Below are positions 17,359 through 25,279 of a stretch of 64,000 nucleotides of DNA, piece after piece. Position 1 is the stretch's first letter. Each line of letters opens with the position of its first letter. A model generated the notes under the pieces. That model did not search any database. It was not told the origin of the DNA and saw only the letters and a list, made by a program, of their open reading frames with translations. Source of the stretch: Natrinema sp046097095 (GTDB taxonomy: Archaea; Halobacteriota; Halobacteria; Halobacteriales; Natrialbaceae); assembly GCF_046097095.1 (NCBI RefSeq), contig NZ_CP175698.1, forward strand, positions 434,001-498,000, written 5' to 3'. The translations under genes were made by a program, and so were the position numbers.

Positions 17359-18546
17359 ATGAGACAACACCGATCCCAGCAGTCGACGGACACCGAACGG
17401 ATGGCGGAATCGACGATGAACCAGAGCCGGCAGGCGTTCGAGCAACTCATCGACCTCCAGCGTAACATGGCACAGATGACGCTGAGCGCGATCAGATGGC
17501 AGGAGATCGCCCAGCAACAGGGCCTCGAGATGACGAAGTCGATGCTCGAGAACACACCGGGTCCGCAGTTTACGGAGTCGATGATGGAGAGCTATCTGCA
17601 GGGTATGGAGGAAATGATGCCGGAGATGGAGCAGGTGATGGAAGAAGGCTTCGAGGCCGCAGCACAGCCCCAGATGGCCCAGATGGAGCAGATGGAGAGC
17701 CGGATGCAGGAGATGGGACAGCAGCCGGGCCAGATGCAGGAGACGGGACAGCAGCCGGGCCGCGGACGGATGAGCGAACACGGCATGGATCAGCAGCCGT
17801 CGACAGGCCGCGCTGGGGGCCAGCAGTTCGGTGACCAGCAGACCGAGAGCCAGGCGATGACCGGACCGACGAGCGGGCAGCGACCGCAGACACAGCCCCA
17901 ACCGCAGGCGCAGACGACCGGACAGGGCGGGCCGACCGGTCGATCTCGAGAGCAGTATCCAGAAACCGGCGAGTGGGTCTCGCCGGGCGAATACGGCGGC
18001 GAACCGGCCGGCGCGTCCGGCATCGAGCGCCAGCCTCAGTCGACCGACCAGTTCGAGGACCGGTCCCAGCAGGGCGGCCCCGACCGATCGCGACAGGAGC
18101 CCGGTCGCGCACCGCCGACGGGTTCCGCCGAGCGGCAACGAGAGCAAGCACAGCCCCCGCAGCAGTCGCGGTCACGGCAGCCACAGGAGATGCAGCCCGG
18201 CACACCGGCTCGAGGCGGTGAGCAAGGGGGAGACCGGGCGACACAGCAGCAGCCGCCACAGCCCCAGTCCGAGCAGGGTCGACCGCCGGAAGGCTACTCC
18301 CAGCGGCTCGATACCGACCGCCGCGAACGGAGCGAGCGGGGCCGACCGAGTCCGCAGGGACGGGAACACACTGGCCAGTCGGCCGCGCGCGGTCCCGAAT
18401 CGGAGCGGGCCAACGAGCGCGACCGTGGCGAGCGACGCCGCACCGACGAGATGGGCGAGATGGAAGAGGTGGACATCTCGACCGAGGGGACACAGCAACG
18501 GCCCGCTGGGAACCGCAGTGAAGAGCGCAACGCCGAGCGAGAGTGA
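17359..18546 (+). CDS. Gln/Pro/Arg-rich, largely disordered protein with helical N-terminus
   Basis: A 395-residue protein of unknown function. Residues 15-105 form a predicted amphipathic, Met/Glu/Gln-rich helical region (AFEQLIDLQRNMAQMTL and following) that resembles phasin-type or other assembly domains. The remaining 290 residues are low-complexity: Gln, Pro, Gly, Arg and Ser dominate and the segment is neutral to basic, opposite to the usual acidic haloarchaeal composition. I chose the ATG at 17359, which has GGGGTGA 5 nt upstream; in-frame starts at 17317 (GTG) and 17338 (ATG) are possible. Granule-coat (phasin-like) function is a guess. Confidence 0.7.
   Translation: MRQHRSQQSTDTERMAESTMNQSRQAFEQLIDLQRNMAQMTLSAIRWQEIAQQQGLEMTKSMLENTPGPQFTESMMESYLQGMEEMMPEMEQVMEEGFEAAAQPQMAQMEQMESRMQEMGQQPGQMQETGQQPGRGRMSEHGMDQQPSTGRAGGQQFGDQQTESQAMTGPTSGQRPQTQPQPQAQTTGQGGPTGRSREQYPETGEWVSPGEYGGEPAGASGIERQPQSTDQFEDRSQQGGPDRSRQEPGRAPPTGSAERQREQAQPPQQSRSRQPQEMQPGTPARGGEQGGDRATQQQPPQPQSEQGRPPEGYSQRLDTDRRERSERGRPSPQGREHTGQSAARGPESERANERDRGERRRTDEMGEMEEVDISTEGTQQRPAGNRSEERNAERE
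17704..17763 (+). repeat. Two tandem 30-bp coding repeats
   Basis: Two adjacent copies (17704-17733 and 17734-17763) start ATGCAGGAGA and encode MQEMGQQPGQ and MQETGQQPGR. They differ at a few bases. They mark the start of the low-complexity region of the Gln-rich protein and suggest expansion by slippage or unequal exchange. Confidence 0.8.
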
Positions 18547-18686
18547 GCCGGCACGGCCGTTCCGGGACGCCCTCGTCTAGGGGCGACGGTCGGTGAGCCA
18601 CCGCGGCGGTTTCCGTCGGAACCGACGGCCGGCGGGCTCGCCGTCGATCTCAGCGCCGATATACGGGAGCCGATCGGAGGTCGTCG

Positions 18687-19157
18687 TCACCGACGCCGGT
18701 CGCCGTCATCGTCGCCGAGGAGTTCGTCGTCTTCGTCCTCGCGGACCTGTTCTACGTCGTCGGTGCCGCTGATATCGTCTTCGTCGCGGTCGATTCCTCG
18801 ATCTCGATCGGTCTCGGTCGTTCCAGCACCGGTGTCGGTCCCGGTCGTCGGTTCCGAACTCGTCTCGCCTACGCCGGTGGCCGTACCCGATGTCGTCGTT
18901 CCGGAGCCGCTCCCTTCGAGGTCGCGCTCGAGACGGACCTCGTCGTCCGTCACTCGGGCGACCGCTTCCTCCTGTAGCGGATAGGCGTCGTCGTCGGTTC
19001 CGCTCCAGCCGAGTTTCGCTTTGATCGTATCGGTGATTCCGGGATCGGGTTCGACGTGGGCCGTTCCGTGTTCGACATCGCCGATGATTCCGATTTCGTC
19101 GCCGTCGGCGTTGACGACGCGCTTGCCGACGTCGTCGTCGTTAAATTGAGGAGACAT
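18687..19157 (-). CDS. PRC-barrel-like domain protein with disordered acidic tail
   Basis: A 156-residue protein. Residues 1-80 (MSPQFNDDDVGKRVVNADGD, GIIGDVEHGTAHVEP, AYPLQEEAVARVTDDEVRL) match the general PRC-barrel pattern found in many haloarchaeal small proteins. The rest is a Gly/Thr/Ser then Asp/Glu/Arg low-complexity tail. The frame is open for 66 codons further upstream, but the ATG at 19155-19157 starts the recognisable domain. The binding partner is unknown; PRC barrels usually bind RNA-processing, electron-transfer or membrane proteins. Confidence 0.75.
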   Translation of the reverse strand: MSPQFNDDDVGKRVVNADGDEIGIIGDVEHGTAHVEPDPGITDTIKAKLGWSGTDDDAYPLQEEAVARVTDDEVRLERDLEGSGSGTTTSGTATGVGETSSEPTTGTDTGAGTTETDRDRGIDRDEDDISGTDDVEQVREDEDDELLGDDDGDRRR

Positions 19158-19388
19158 GGCAACAGTGCCGTCGACGGATTCGCGCAAGGACGTAGTGCTT
19201 GCAAACGCAGACGGCTCGAGCGCCCGCGCGTCGGGCTCGGTTATTCGGCGTTCGGACTTCGGCCATCGAGAATGGGGGGTGACCACGTCCTCGCGAGCGG
19301 GCGTCTCGGCCAGCGGCTCGAGGGTGCCGCTGGCTTCACGACCGGTGGAACGCATCGAGTCGGCACAACGGCCGGTAGGTCAGTCGGC

Positions 19389-20057
19389 TCAGTTCGACGG
19401 GACGGGCGATACGGCAGCGTCCTCTTCGGTCACGTCGAGTTCCGATGTGACCAGTGCGCGGTAGGCCCGGCGAAGACGCTCGGAGAGCGCTTGATGGGAG
19501 ATGCCGAGTTCCTCGGAGAGCTCCTGCATCGAGACCTCGCGGGGGATTTCGAAGTAGCCGTGATCGATCGCGGCGACCAGCGTCTCGTACTGGCGGGTGG
19601 TGAGGCCACACTGGGAGTGGGTCTCTTCGGCGAGATCGAACAGTCGGACGATCGTCGGCGTCACGTCGTTGTCGTCGAGGCGGTCGTACAACGAACTGAC
19701 GCTCTCGCGGTCGACGACGCGAACGCTCAGCAGCCACGTTCCGTTCGAGGCCGAGGCGCTCAGCACCGTGCCGCCTTCCTCGAGGACGATCTCGAAGGGG
19801 TCGACCGTGTCCGGCTCGAATTCGATATCGTAGAGCCAGCGGTCCTCGTCGCTGCTGATCCGCGAGTGGGTCCCGATCGCGCCCGCCTCCACGAGCGCGT
19901 CCTCGATCTCCGACTGCGACGGACCCGATAACCAGAGTCCGTGGCCGCTCGAGGCGATCACCCGCTCCATTTCACAGGAAAGCGTGGGGACGGCCTCGAA
20001 CAGCTGCCCGGTTCCGGTTCCGTCGGCCGAAATCTCGATGTCTGCGATGGATGTCAT
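19389..20057 (-). CDS. Bacterio-opsin-activator-type HTH-10 transcription regulator
   Basis: A 222-residue regulator. The C-terminal HTH-10 (Bat) domain is clear: LTTRQYETLVAAIDHGYFEI, VSMQELSEELGISHQALSER, LRRAYRALV. The N-terminal 140 residues form the Bat-associated ligand/sensor domain without PAS or GAF signatures. ATG at 20055-20057 was chosen over the longer in-frame start because the upstream residues are few and not conserved-looking. Targets are unknown. A second member of the family is encoded at 47309. Confidence 0.88.
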   Translation of the reverse strand: MTSIADIEISADGTGTGQLFEAVPTLSCEMERVIASSGHGLWLSGPSQSEIEDALVEAGAIGTHSRISSDEDRWLYDIEFEPDTVDPFEIVLEEGGTVLSASASNGTWLLSVRVVDRESVSSLYDRLDDNDVTPTIVRLFDLAEETHSQCGLTTRQYETLVAAIDHGYFEIPREVSMQELSEELGISHQALSERLRRAYRALVTSELDVTEEDAAVSPVPSN

Positions 20058-20216
20058 GGGTCTCACTCAGGGATAGGACGACAGTATCCATAACCCCGTT
20101 TCCAAAGTGCTTAGAGGCGGTCAGAGTGAATTACACGATAGCTTATCATTCTTCGATCGAAGCCGAACGTGGCGACGTCAACACGCCGGATTAGTGAGCG
20201 AGTAGGGTAGGGTAGT

Positions 20217-21095
20217 TCACTGCCGACGCGGTGTGCCGATTAGTACCTGGACGGCGACGACGACGATCACCGCGATCGCGAGCAAGGCGAGTGCGATCGG
20301 CACGATCGCATCGACGCCGCGAGCGATAAACGAGACGCGGATCTGGGTTGGCATCGTTCGCGGCGTGTACGCGACCATCATCGTCGCGCCGAACTCGCCG
20401 ATCGCCCGAACGAACGTCAGGACGATACCGGCGGCGATGGCATCACGCGCCAACGGCAGCGAGACGAGCTGAATCGTCCGCAGGCGGCCGTAGCCAAGCG
20501 TCCGGGCGGCCTCCTCGAGTCGGGGATCGACGCCGTCGAAGCCAGCGCGAGCGGTGACAACGAGAAACGGTGCGGCGACGAACGTTTGGGCGAGGATTAC
20601 GCCGAGGTAACTGCCGGTCAACGACACGCCCAGCGCCGCCGCGGCCGCACCGATCGGCGTATAGCGGCCGACGACGGTCAACAGCATCACGCCGCCGACG
20701 ATCGGCGGCACGACCAGTGGGAGCAAGACGGCGGCCTCGAGCAGCCCCTTGCCGCGAAACGAGGCCCGCGAGAGGACGTACGCCAGCGGGACGCCGAAGA
20801 TGGTCGCGATGGCCGTCGAAATCGGTGCCGTCAGCAGCGAGGTCGCGATGGCGTCCCGAATCGCCGGATCGGCGATCGCGGCGACGACGTCCACCTCGCT
20901 GGCCTGCGACAGAAAGACGGCGACGGGAACGATGAAGTACGCGAGCAAGACGCCGCCGAGCAGCGCCGGCACGGCGATCTCGACGGGCGACCGCTCGAGG
21001 CCGCCGAACCGACTCGCGGTATCGTCGGACGCAGCGTCATCGATCGAATCGTCGCCGCTCGATACCCCGTCGCGACGACGATTCGAGCGGCTCAC
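20217..21095 (-). CDS. wtpB: Tungstate/molybdate ABC transporter permease
   Basis: A 292-residue ABC permease with an acidic, disordered N-terminus and six transmembrane segments. The cytoplasmic EAA loop reads DPRLEEAARTLGYGRLRT, which contacts the ATPase. The pattern LPLVVPPIVGGVMLL and GEFGATMMVAY is typical of ModB/WtpB/CysT-type oxyanion permeases. It overlaps the binding-protein gene by 4 bp (ATGA). No ATPase gene follows: the next gene on this strand is a Bat-type regulator. Molybdate versus tungstate cannot be decided. Confidence 0.85.
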   Translation of the reverse strand: MSRSNRRRDGVSSGDDSIDDAASDDTASRFGGLERSPVEIAVPALLGGVLLAYFIVPVAVFLSQASEVDVVAAIADPAIRDAIATSLLTAPISTAIATIFGVPLAYVLSRASFRGKGLLEAAVLLPLVVPPIVGGVMLLTVVGRYTPIGAAAAALGVSLTGSYLGVILAQTFVAAPFLVVTARAGFDGVDPRLEEAARTLGYGRLRTIQLVSLPLARDAIAAGIVLTFVRAIGEFGATMMVAYTPRTMPTQIRVSFIARGVDAIVPIALALLAIAVIVVVAVQVLIGTPRRQ

Positions 21096-22045
21096 GGCTG
21101 GATCGCCTCCGGAGGATCGCCGTGGAACCGCGGCATCGAGTCGCCGACGCGTAGCCCGTGGTTGGCGAGCAGATCGTCGCGCTCAAGCAGGAACGAGACG
21201 AACTCTCGGCCCGCGCCCGGGTTGCGTGCGTCGGTCAAGACCGTCGCGTCGTAGACCACCGGCGACCCGCGGACGGTGTGGCCGCTCTCGGTCGTGTAGC
21301 TCACCCGGGCGTAGCGCTCGGCGTACGCTGGATTTCCGAAGTTATAGGCGTCGGATAGTTTGCGGACCGCGACGTCGCGTTCGGCGGCCATGTTACTGTA
21401 GGCGACCGCGCAGGCCCGATTTCCGTTCTCGACGCCGGCGAGCAGTCGCGGCTCGTCGGGTTCGCGGTAGACCGTGTCGGCCATCGCGTCGCGAAAGCCC
21501 TCGAGGCCGTGTTCGCGCTCGGCGAGTTCAAACAGGAGGATCGCCCGGTAGCCAAGCGGATCGAGGTTCGGATCGCTGATGGCGATCTCGCCTGTATCGG
21601 CGTCGGCGAAGACCTCGTACCACGGCTCGCCGGCCGCGAGCCGTCGACCGAGTTCCGTCGCCGGTGCGTAGGCGACGACGACCTCGTTGGCCGCGAATTC
21701 GGCGTCCCAGTCGACGCGGTCCGGATAGAGCCGCTCGCGCAGGAGTTCGACATCGGCCCCGATCACCACGTCCGGATGCTTCGTTCCGTCTTCGACGAAC
21801 CGCAACACGGCGTTGGTCCCGTAGTACTCGCCTTCGTAGTGGGCGTCAGTTTCGGACTCGAAGGCCGTCCCGACGCCCTCCTCGAGGGGGACGGCCAAGC
21901 TGCCCGCGGCGAGCACGTGAACGGCGTTACCGCTCTCGAGACAGCCCGCCGTGCCGAGCAGGCCGGCCGTCAGCCCGCCGGTCGCGGCGAGGACCGTTCG
22001 ACGGCCCGTCGCGAACGCGCCGATACGGCCGTCGCAACTGCGCAT
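21092..22045 (-). CDS. wtpA: Tungstate/molybdate ABC transporter binding lipoprotein
   Basis: A 317-residue extracytoplasmic binding protein. It has a twin-arginine start (GRRTVLAATGG) and a lipobox LGTAGC, so it is exported folded and lipid-anchored. The mature part has HVLAAGSLAVPLEE near the anchor, matching the oxyanion-binding start of WtpA/ModA (AGSL), then the two-lobed periplasmic-binding fold with SDPNLDPLGYRA and TVRGSPVVYDATVL. It is the first gene of a two-gene unit with the permease. A TATA-like sequence (TATATTTATAC on the coding strand) lies 23-33 bp upstream of the ATG. Confidence 0.86.
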   Translation of the reverse strand: MRSCDGRIGAFATGRRTVLAATGGLTAGLLGTAGCLESGNAVHVLAAGSLAVPLEEGVGTAFESETDAHYEGEYYGTNAVLRFVEDGTKHPDVVIGADVELLRERLYPDRVDWDAEFAANEVVVAYAPATELGRRLAAGEPWYEVFADADTGEIAISDPNLDPLGYRAILLFELAEREHGLEGFRDAMADTVYREPDEPRLLAGVENGNRACAVAYSNMAAERDVAVRKLSDAYNFGNPAYAERYARVSYTTESGHTVRGSPVVYDATVLTDARNPGAGREFVSFLLERDDLLANHGLRVGDSMPRFHGDPPEAIQP

Positions 22046-22088
22046 ACATCCCGTTCGATCGCCAGTATAAATATAACTTGTATCGGTT

Positions 22089-22118
22089 CCAATATTGTGG
22101 ATGAGTAACCATAATTGG
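22089..22118. promoter_or_regulatory. Imperfect dyad upstream of wtpA
   Basis: CCAATATTG (22089-22097) and CATAATTGG (22110-22118) pair at 7 of 9 positions with a 12-nt spacer, 44-73 bp upstream of the wtpA start. Position and AT-rich arms would suit an oxyanion-responsive (ModE-like) operator. No known consensus was matched. Confidence 0.25.
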
Positions 22119-22168
22119 TTTCGTCCCGCAACCCCTGTCCCTGCGTTCGACGTTCGAGCACCGCGTCG

Positions 22169-22834
22169 TCAGAACAGTTCGACGCGAATCCCGTCCGCCT
22201 CGAGGTCGTCGGCGAACGCCTCGGCGTCGGTCTCGATCGGCTCGAAGGTGTCGTAGTGTTCGGGCAACACGAGATCGGGATCGACGCTCCGGGCGAAGTC
22301 CGCGGCCTCCTGACGGTCCATCGTGAAGTGGCCGCCGATCGGCGGGACGAACACGTCCGCCGAGATCGACTCGTGATGGGCGAGAAAGTCCGTGTCCGAC
22401 GGGAAGAAGACGGTCGTCCCGTCGATCGGCAACAGCAGGCCGATCACCTCGCCCTCGGCGTGGAACGGATTCTCGTCGTCGTCGACGTGCTCGCCCTCGG
22501 GATCGTTATAGGCCGGCACCGTCCGCACGTCGATTCCCGCGACGGTCGTTTCCCCCTCGAGGGGCAGGTCGACGACGTCGAACGCGAGAGCCGTGGTGTC
22601 GACCCCCTCGTAGACGGCGACGGTCGCGTCCGATCCGGCGACGGCCTCGATGGCGTCCGGATCGTAGTGATCGTAATCGTCGTGCGTGACGAACACCACG
22701 TCGCCGTCGCCCGGAGCGCCCTCGAGCACCTCGCCCCACGGATCGACGTAGATGACGGTTCCGTTCTCGGTCTCGAGTCGGACGCTCGCGTGGCCGATGC
22801 GCTCGAACGTGAGTCCCTCGTCGTCGACAGGCAT
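22169..22834 (-). CDS. Metallo-beta-lactamase-fold hydrolase (UlaG-like)
   Basis: A 221-residue soluble MBL-fold protein. The metal motif is THDDYDHYD, an HxDxDH variant in which the second histidine of HxHxDH is replaced by aspartate. FPSDTDFL, PPIGGHFTMD and LPEHYDTF give the remaining ligands, in the order found in UlaG-like L-ascorbate-6-phosphate lactonase relatives and YtkL-type proteins. The substrate is unknown. The ATG at 22832-22834 has CTATAAGACG on the coding strand about 27 bp upstream. Its 3' end faces the wtp promoter region. Confidence 0.8.
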   Translation of the reverse strand: MPVDDEGLTFERIGHASVRLETENGTVIYVDPWGEVLEGAPGDGDVVFVTHDDYDHYDPDAIEAVAGSDATVAVYEGVDTTALAFDVVDLPLEGETTVAGIDVRTVPAYNDPEGEHVDDDENPFHAEGEVIGLLLPIDGTTVFFPSDTDFLAHHESISADVFVPPIGGHFTMDRQEAADFARSVDPDLVLPEHYDTFEPIETDAEAFADDLEADGIRVELF

Positions 22835-22987
22835 TGTGGCTCGAGCGTACGCTATGGGTCGTCTTATAGGTCGGCCGTTCGCGGCTCGAGAAAGCGGTTG
22901 TCGGCGACGCGGAGACGAACGTGGCCACCACAGGAATGGCCCTCGCTCACGGAATTGCACCTCACGAATTTGTTCGCCGTCAGAAAG

Positions 22988-23061
22988 CGGGCCGGGCGCG
23001 ATTTGAACACGCGACCGTCTGATTAAGAGTCAGACGCTCTGCCGGACTGAGCTACCGGCCC
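22988..23061 (-). tRNA. tRNA-Lys (CUU)
   Basis: Read on the reverse strand, the 74-nt gene folds as a full cloverleaf. The acceptor is GGGCCGG/CCGGCCC, the D arm is GCUC...GAGC, the anticodon stem is UCUGA/UCAGA with loop CUCUUAA (anticodon CUU), and the T arm is GCGUG/CGCGC with loop UUCAAAU. The discriminator base is G. There is no intron and no encoded CCA. Confidence 0.95.
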
Positions 23062-23225
23062 TGTACCTGCGACTTTCCCTCGGTCGTTGAAATACGTTTC
23101 CCTTGGCGGGCACCGTGGCAGTGGTCCACGAACGACTGGCATCTGCCTCGAGTCGTCCAGTTCCACAGTCAGTCCGTGCCATTCTTCGGGAGCGTTAAGT
23201 GCGGTCGGTCCGACCACTCGGGCAT

Positions 23226-24683
23226 ATGAGTACGGGGGTTACGATCTCGTCGATCTCTGACTACGCTATCTTGGGCTGTGGCAGCGTGGGGTATGCCGTC
23301 GCGGAGGAACTCGTCGAACAGGGCAAGGACGTCTCGATTATCGATCGCGACGAGAGCCGCGTCGAATCCCTCCGGGATCAGGACCTAGACGCTCGAGCGG
23401 CCGATATCCGAGAACCCGAGGTCGCGGAACTGGTGGTCGACCGGGACGTCGTTCTCATTCTCGCCTCGGATGTCGAATCCAACAAGCGCGCCGTTGAACA
23501 CATCCGCAACGGCAGCGAGAACCAGTTTATCGTCGCCCGTGCGAGCGACCCCGTCTCCGGCGACGAACTCTCCGAACTCGGCGCCGATGTCGTCATCAAC
23601 CCCTCCTCGGTCATCGCCGAGTCCGCGCTGCGGGCCCTCGAGTCGGGCGAACTCGAGTACAACGCGGGCAAGCTTGCCGGGATCGTCGAGGAGACCGCGA
23701 CGCGGCTGGCGATCGTCACCCAGGACAGCCCCGATCCGGACTCGATCGCCAGCGCGGCGGCCCTACAAGCGATCGCCGACCATCTCGGCGTCGAGTCCGA
23801 TATCATCTATCTGGGCGATGTCGGACACCAGGAAAACCGCGCGTTCGTCAATTTACTCGGGATCGACCTCGTCCAGTGGGACGAGATCGAGGACCACTCG
23901 ATCTACGACACCGTAGCGCTGGTCGATCACGCCACCTCGAGCGAGATGGAACTCCCGGTGGACATCGTCATCGACCACCACGAGGCGGAGTTCGAGGACG
24001 GGGTCGAACCCGAATTCGTCGATATTCGGCCGAACATGTCCTCGACGTCGACGATCATGACGAAGTACATTCAGGAATTCGACATGAACGTCTCCGAAGA
24101 GGTCGCCACCGCCTTACTCTACGGGATTCGCGCGGAGACGCTGGATTTCAAACGCGACACTACCCCCGCCGATCTGACCGCCGCTGCCTACCTCTATCCG
24201 TTCGCGAACCACGACACCTTAGAACAGGTCGAATCCCCGTCGATGTCCCCCGAGACGCTCGACGTGCTCGCGGAGGCCATCACGAACCGCGACGTCCAGG
24301 GGAGTCACCTCGTCTCTAACGCCGGCTTCGTCCGCGACCGCGAGGCGCTGACTCAGGCCGCGAGCCACCTGCTGAACCTCGAGGGCGTCACCACGACCGC
24401 CGTCTTCGGCATCGCCGACGAGACGATCTTCCTCGCCGGCCGCTCGAAGGACATCCGCATCAACATCGGGAAAGTCTTAGACGACGCCTACGGCGAGATC
24501 GGCGAGACGGCGGGCCACTCCACGCAGGCCAGCGCGGAGATCCCGCTCGGCATCTTCACCGGCATCGAAATTTCGGAAGACACACGAGAGACGCTACTCG
24601 AACTGACCGAAGAAGCGGTCAAGCGGACGCTGTTCGATGCGATGGGTGTCGAGGGAAGTAGCGAAGGCTCGAACGGCGGCTGA
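23226..24683 (+). CDS. TrkA-N (Rossmann) plus DHH phosphoesterase fusion
   Basis: A 485-residue two-domain protein. Residues 10-135 form a TrkA-N/RCK-N nucleotide-binding domain: YAILGCGSVGYAVAEELVEQ, then VSIIDRDESRVESL. Residues about 155-480 form a DHH/DHHA1 phosphoesterase with DSPDPDSIASAAALQAIA, VDHATSS and the name-giving DHH in VIDHHEAEF. A C-terminal DHHA1-like stretch has GRSKDIRINIGKVL. DHH enzymes cleave nanoRNA, pAp or cyclic dinucleotides; with an RCK-N domain, a link to ligand-gated turnover of a nucleotide signal is plausible but not shown. TTAAGT about 31 bp upstream of the ATG fits a leaderless promoter. Confidence 0.88.
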   Translation: MSTGVTISSISDYAILGCGSVGYAVAEELVEQGKDVSIIDRDESRVESLRDQDLDARAADIREPEVAELVVDRDVVLILASDVESNKRAVEHIRNGSENQFIVARASDPVSGDELSELGADVVINPSSVIAESALRALESGELEYNAGKLAGIVEETATRLAIVTQDSPDPDSIASAAALQAIADHLGVESDIIYLGDVGHQENRAFVNLLGIDLVQWDEIEDHSIYDTVALVDHATSSEMELPVDIVIDHHEAEFEDGVEPEFVDIRPNMSSTSTIMTKYIQEFDMNVSEEVATALLYGIRAETLDFKRDTTPADLTAAAYLYPFANHDTLEQVESPSMSPETLDVLAEAITNRDVQGSHLVSNAGFVRDREALTQAASHLLNLEGVTTTAVFGIADETIFLAGRSKDIRINIGKVLDDAYGEIGETAGHSTQASAEIPLGIFTGIEISEDTRETLLELTEEAVKRTLFDAMGVEGSSEGSNGG

Positions 24684-24689
24684 AGAAAG

Positions 24690-24983
24690 CTAGGCCAGCA
24701 GTTCGTCTTCTTCTTCGTCGGGTTCGCGGACGCGCTCGACCACGTCGTTGATGAGGATGATGTCGCCGACCGATCGCACCCAGCGGTAAGGAACGATGAT
24801 GCCCTGCCCGCTGCGGGCTTCGTCCGCGAACAGTTCGCTGTTGAGATTCGAGAGCGCGAGTCCGGTGACGGCCTCGTCGTCGACGTTCAGCCGGAGGTCC
24901 TCGACTTCGCCGACGAAGACGCCGTTGTTCGAGTACACCTCGCGGCCGACGAGCGACGTGATCTCCTGGGAAATGTCGTCCAT
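24690..24983 (-). CDS. PRC-barrel domain protein
   Basis: A 97-residue protein made almost entirely of one PRC barrel: ITSLVGREVYSNNGVFVGEV, EDLRLNVDDEAVTGLALSNL, IIVPYRWVRSVGDIILI, then an acidic tail. Archaeal members of this size are often near ribosome and RNA-metabolism genes. Two ATG starts exist (24993-24995 and 24981-24983); I chose the inner one because the TATA-like AATTAAGAG lies about 28 bp upstream of it. It is convergent with the DHH gene, with 6 bp between stops. The 296 bp upstream holds no gene I can support. Confidence 0.85.
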   Translation of the reverse strand: MDDISQEITSLVGREVYSNNGVFVGEVEDLRLNVDDEAVTGLALSNLNSELFADEARSGQGIIVPYRWVRSVGDIILINDVVERVREPDEEEDELLA

Positions 24984-25279
24984 GTCTGGCCCCATGCGTG
25001 GTGGACTCTTAATTCTTGGTCAGACGTGACAGTCACGTCGACGAACGTGGTGGCGTCGACTCGAGCGCGGCCACTCGTATCCGGGAGCCTGCCCCCCGAG
25101 AACCACCGCGAGCGATCTCGTCGGCCCGATGGCTGCCCATCGTCCGATTCGTTTGCGCGACCGCGTTCGGATCCCGGACGGCGATCCGACTCGCGACATC
25201 GCAGACCGCGTCGTCGAGTCGACTGGGCGCGACGACGCGGCCGAGCAGGTCGGTATCGGCGACCGTCTCGACCCCGAGT

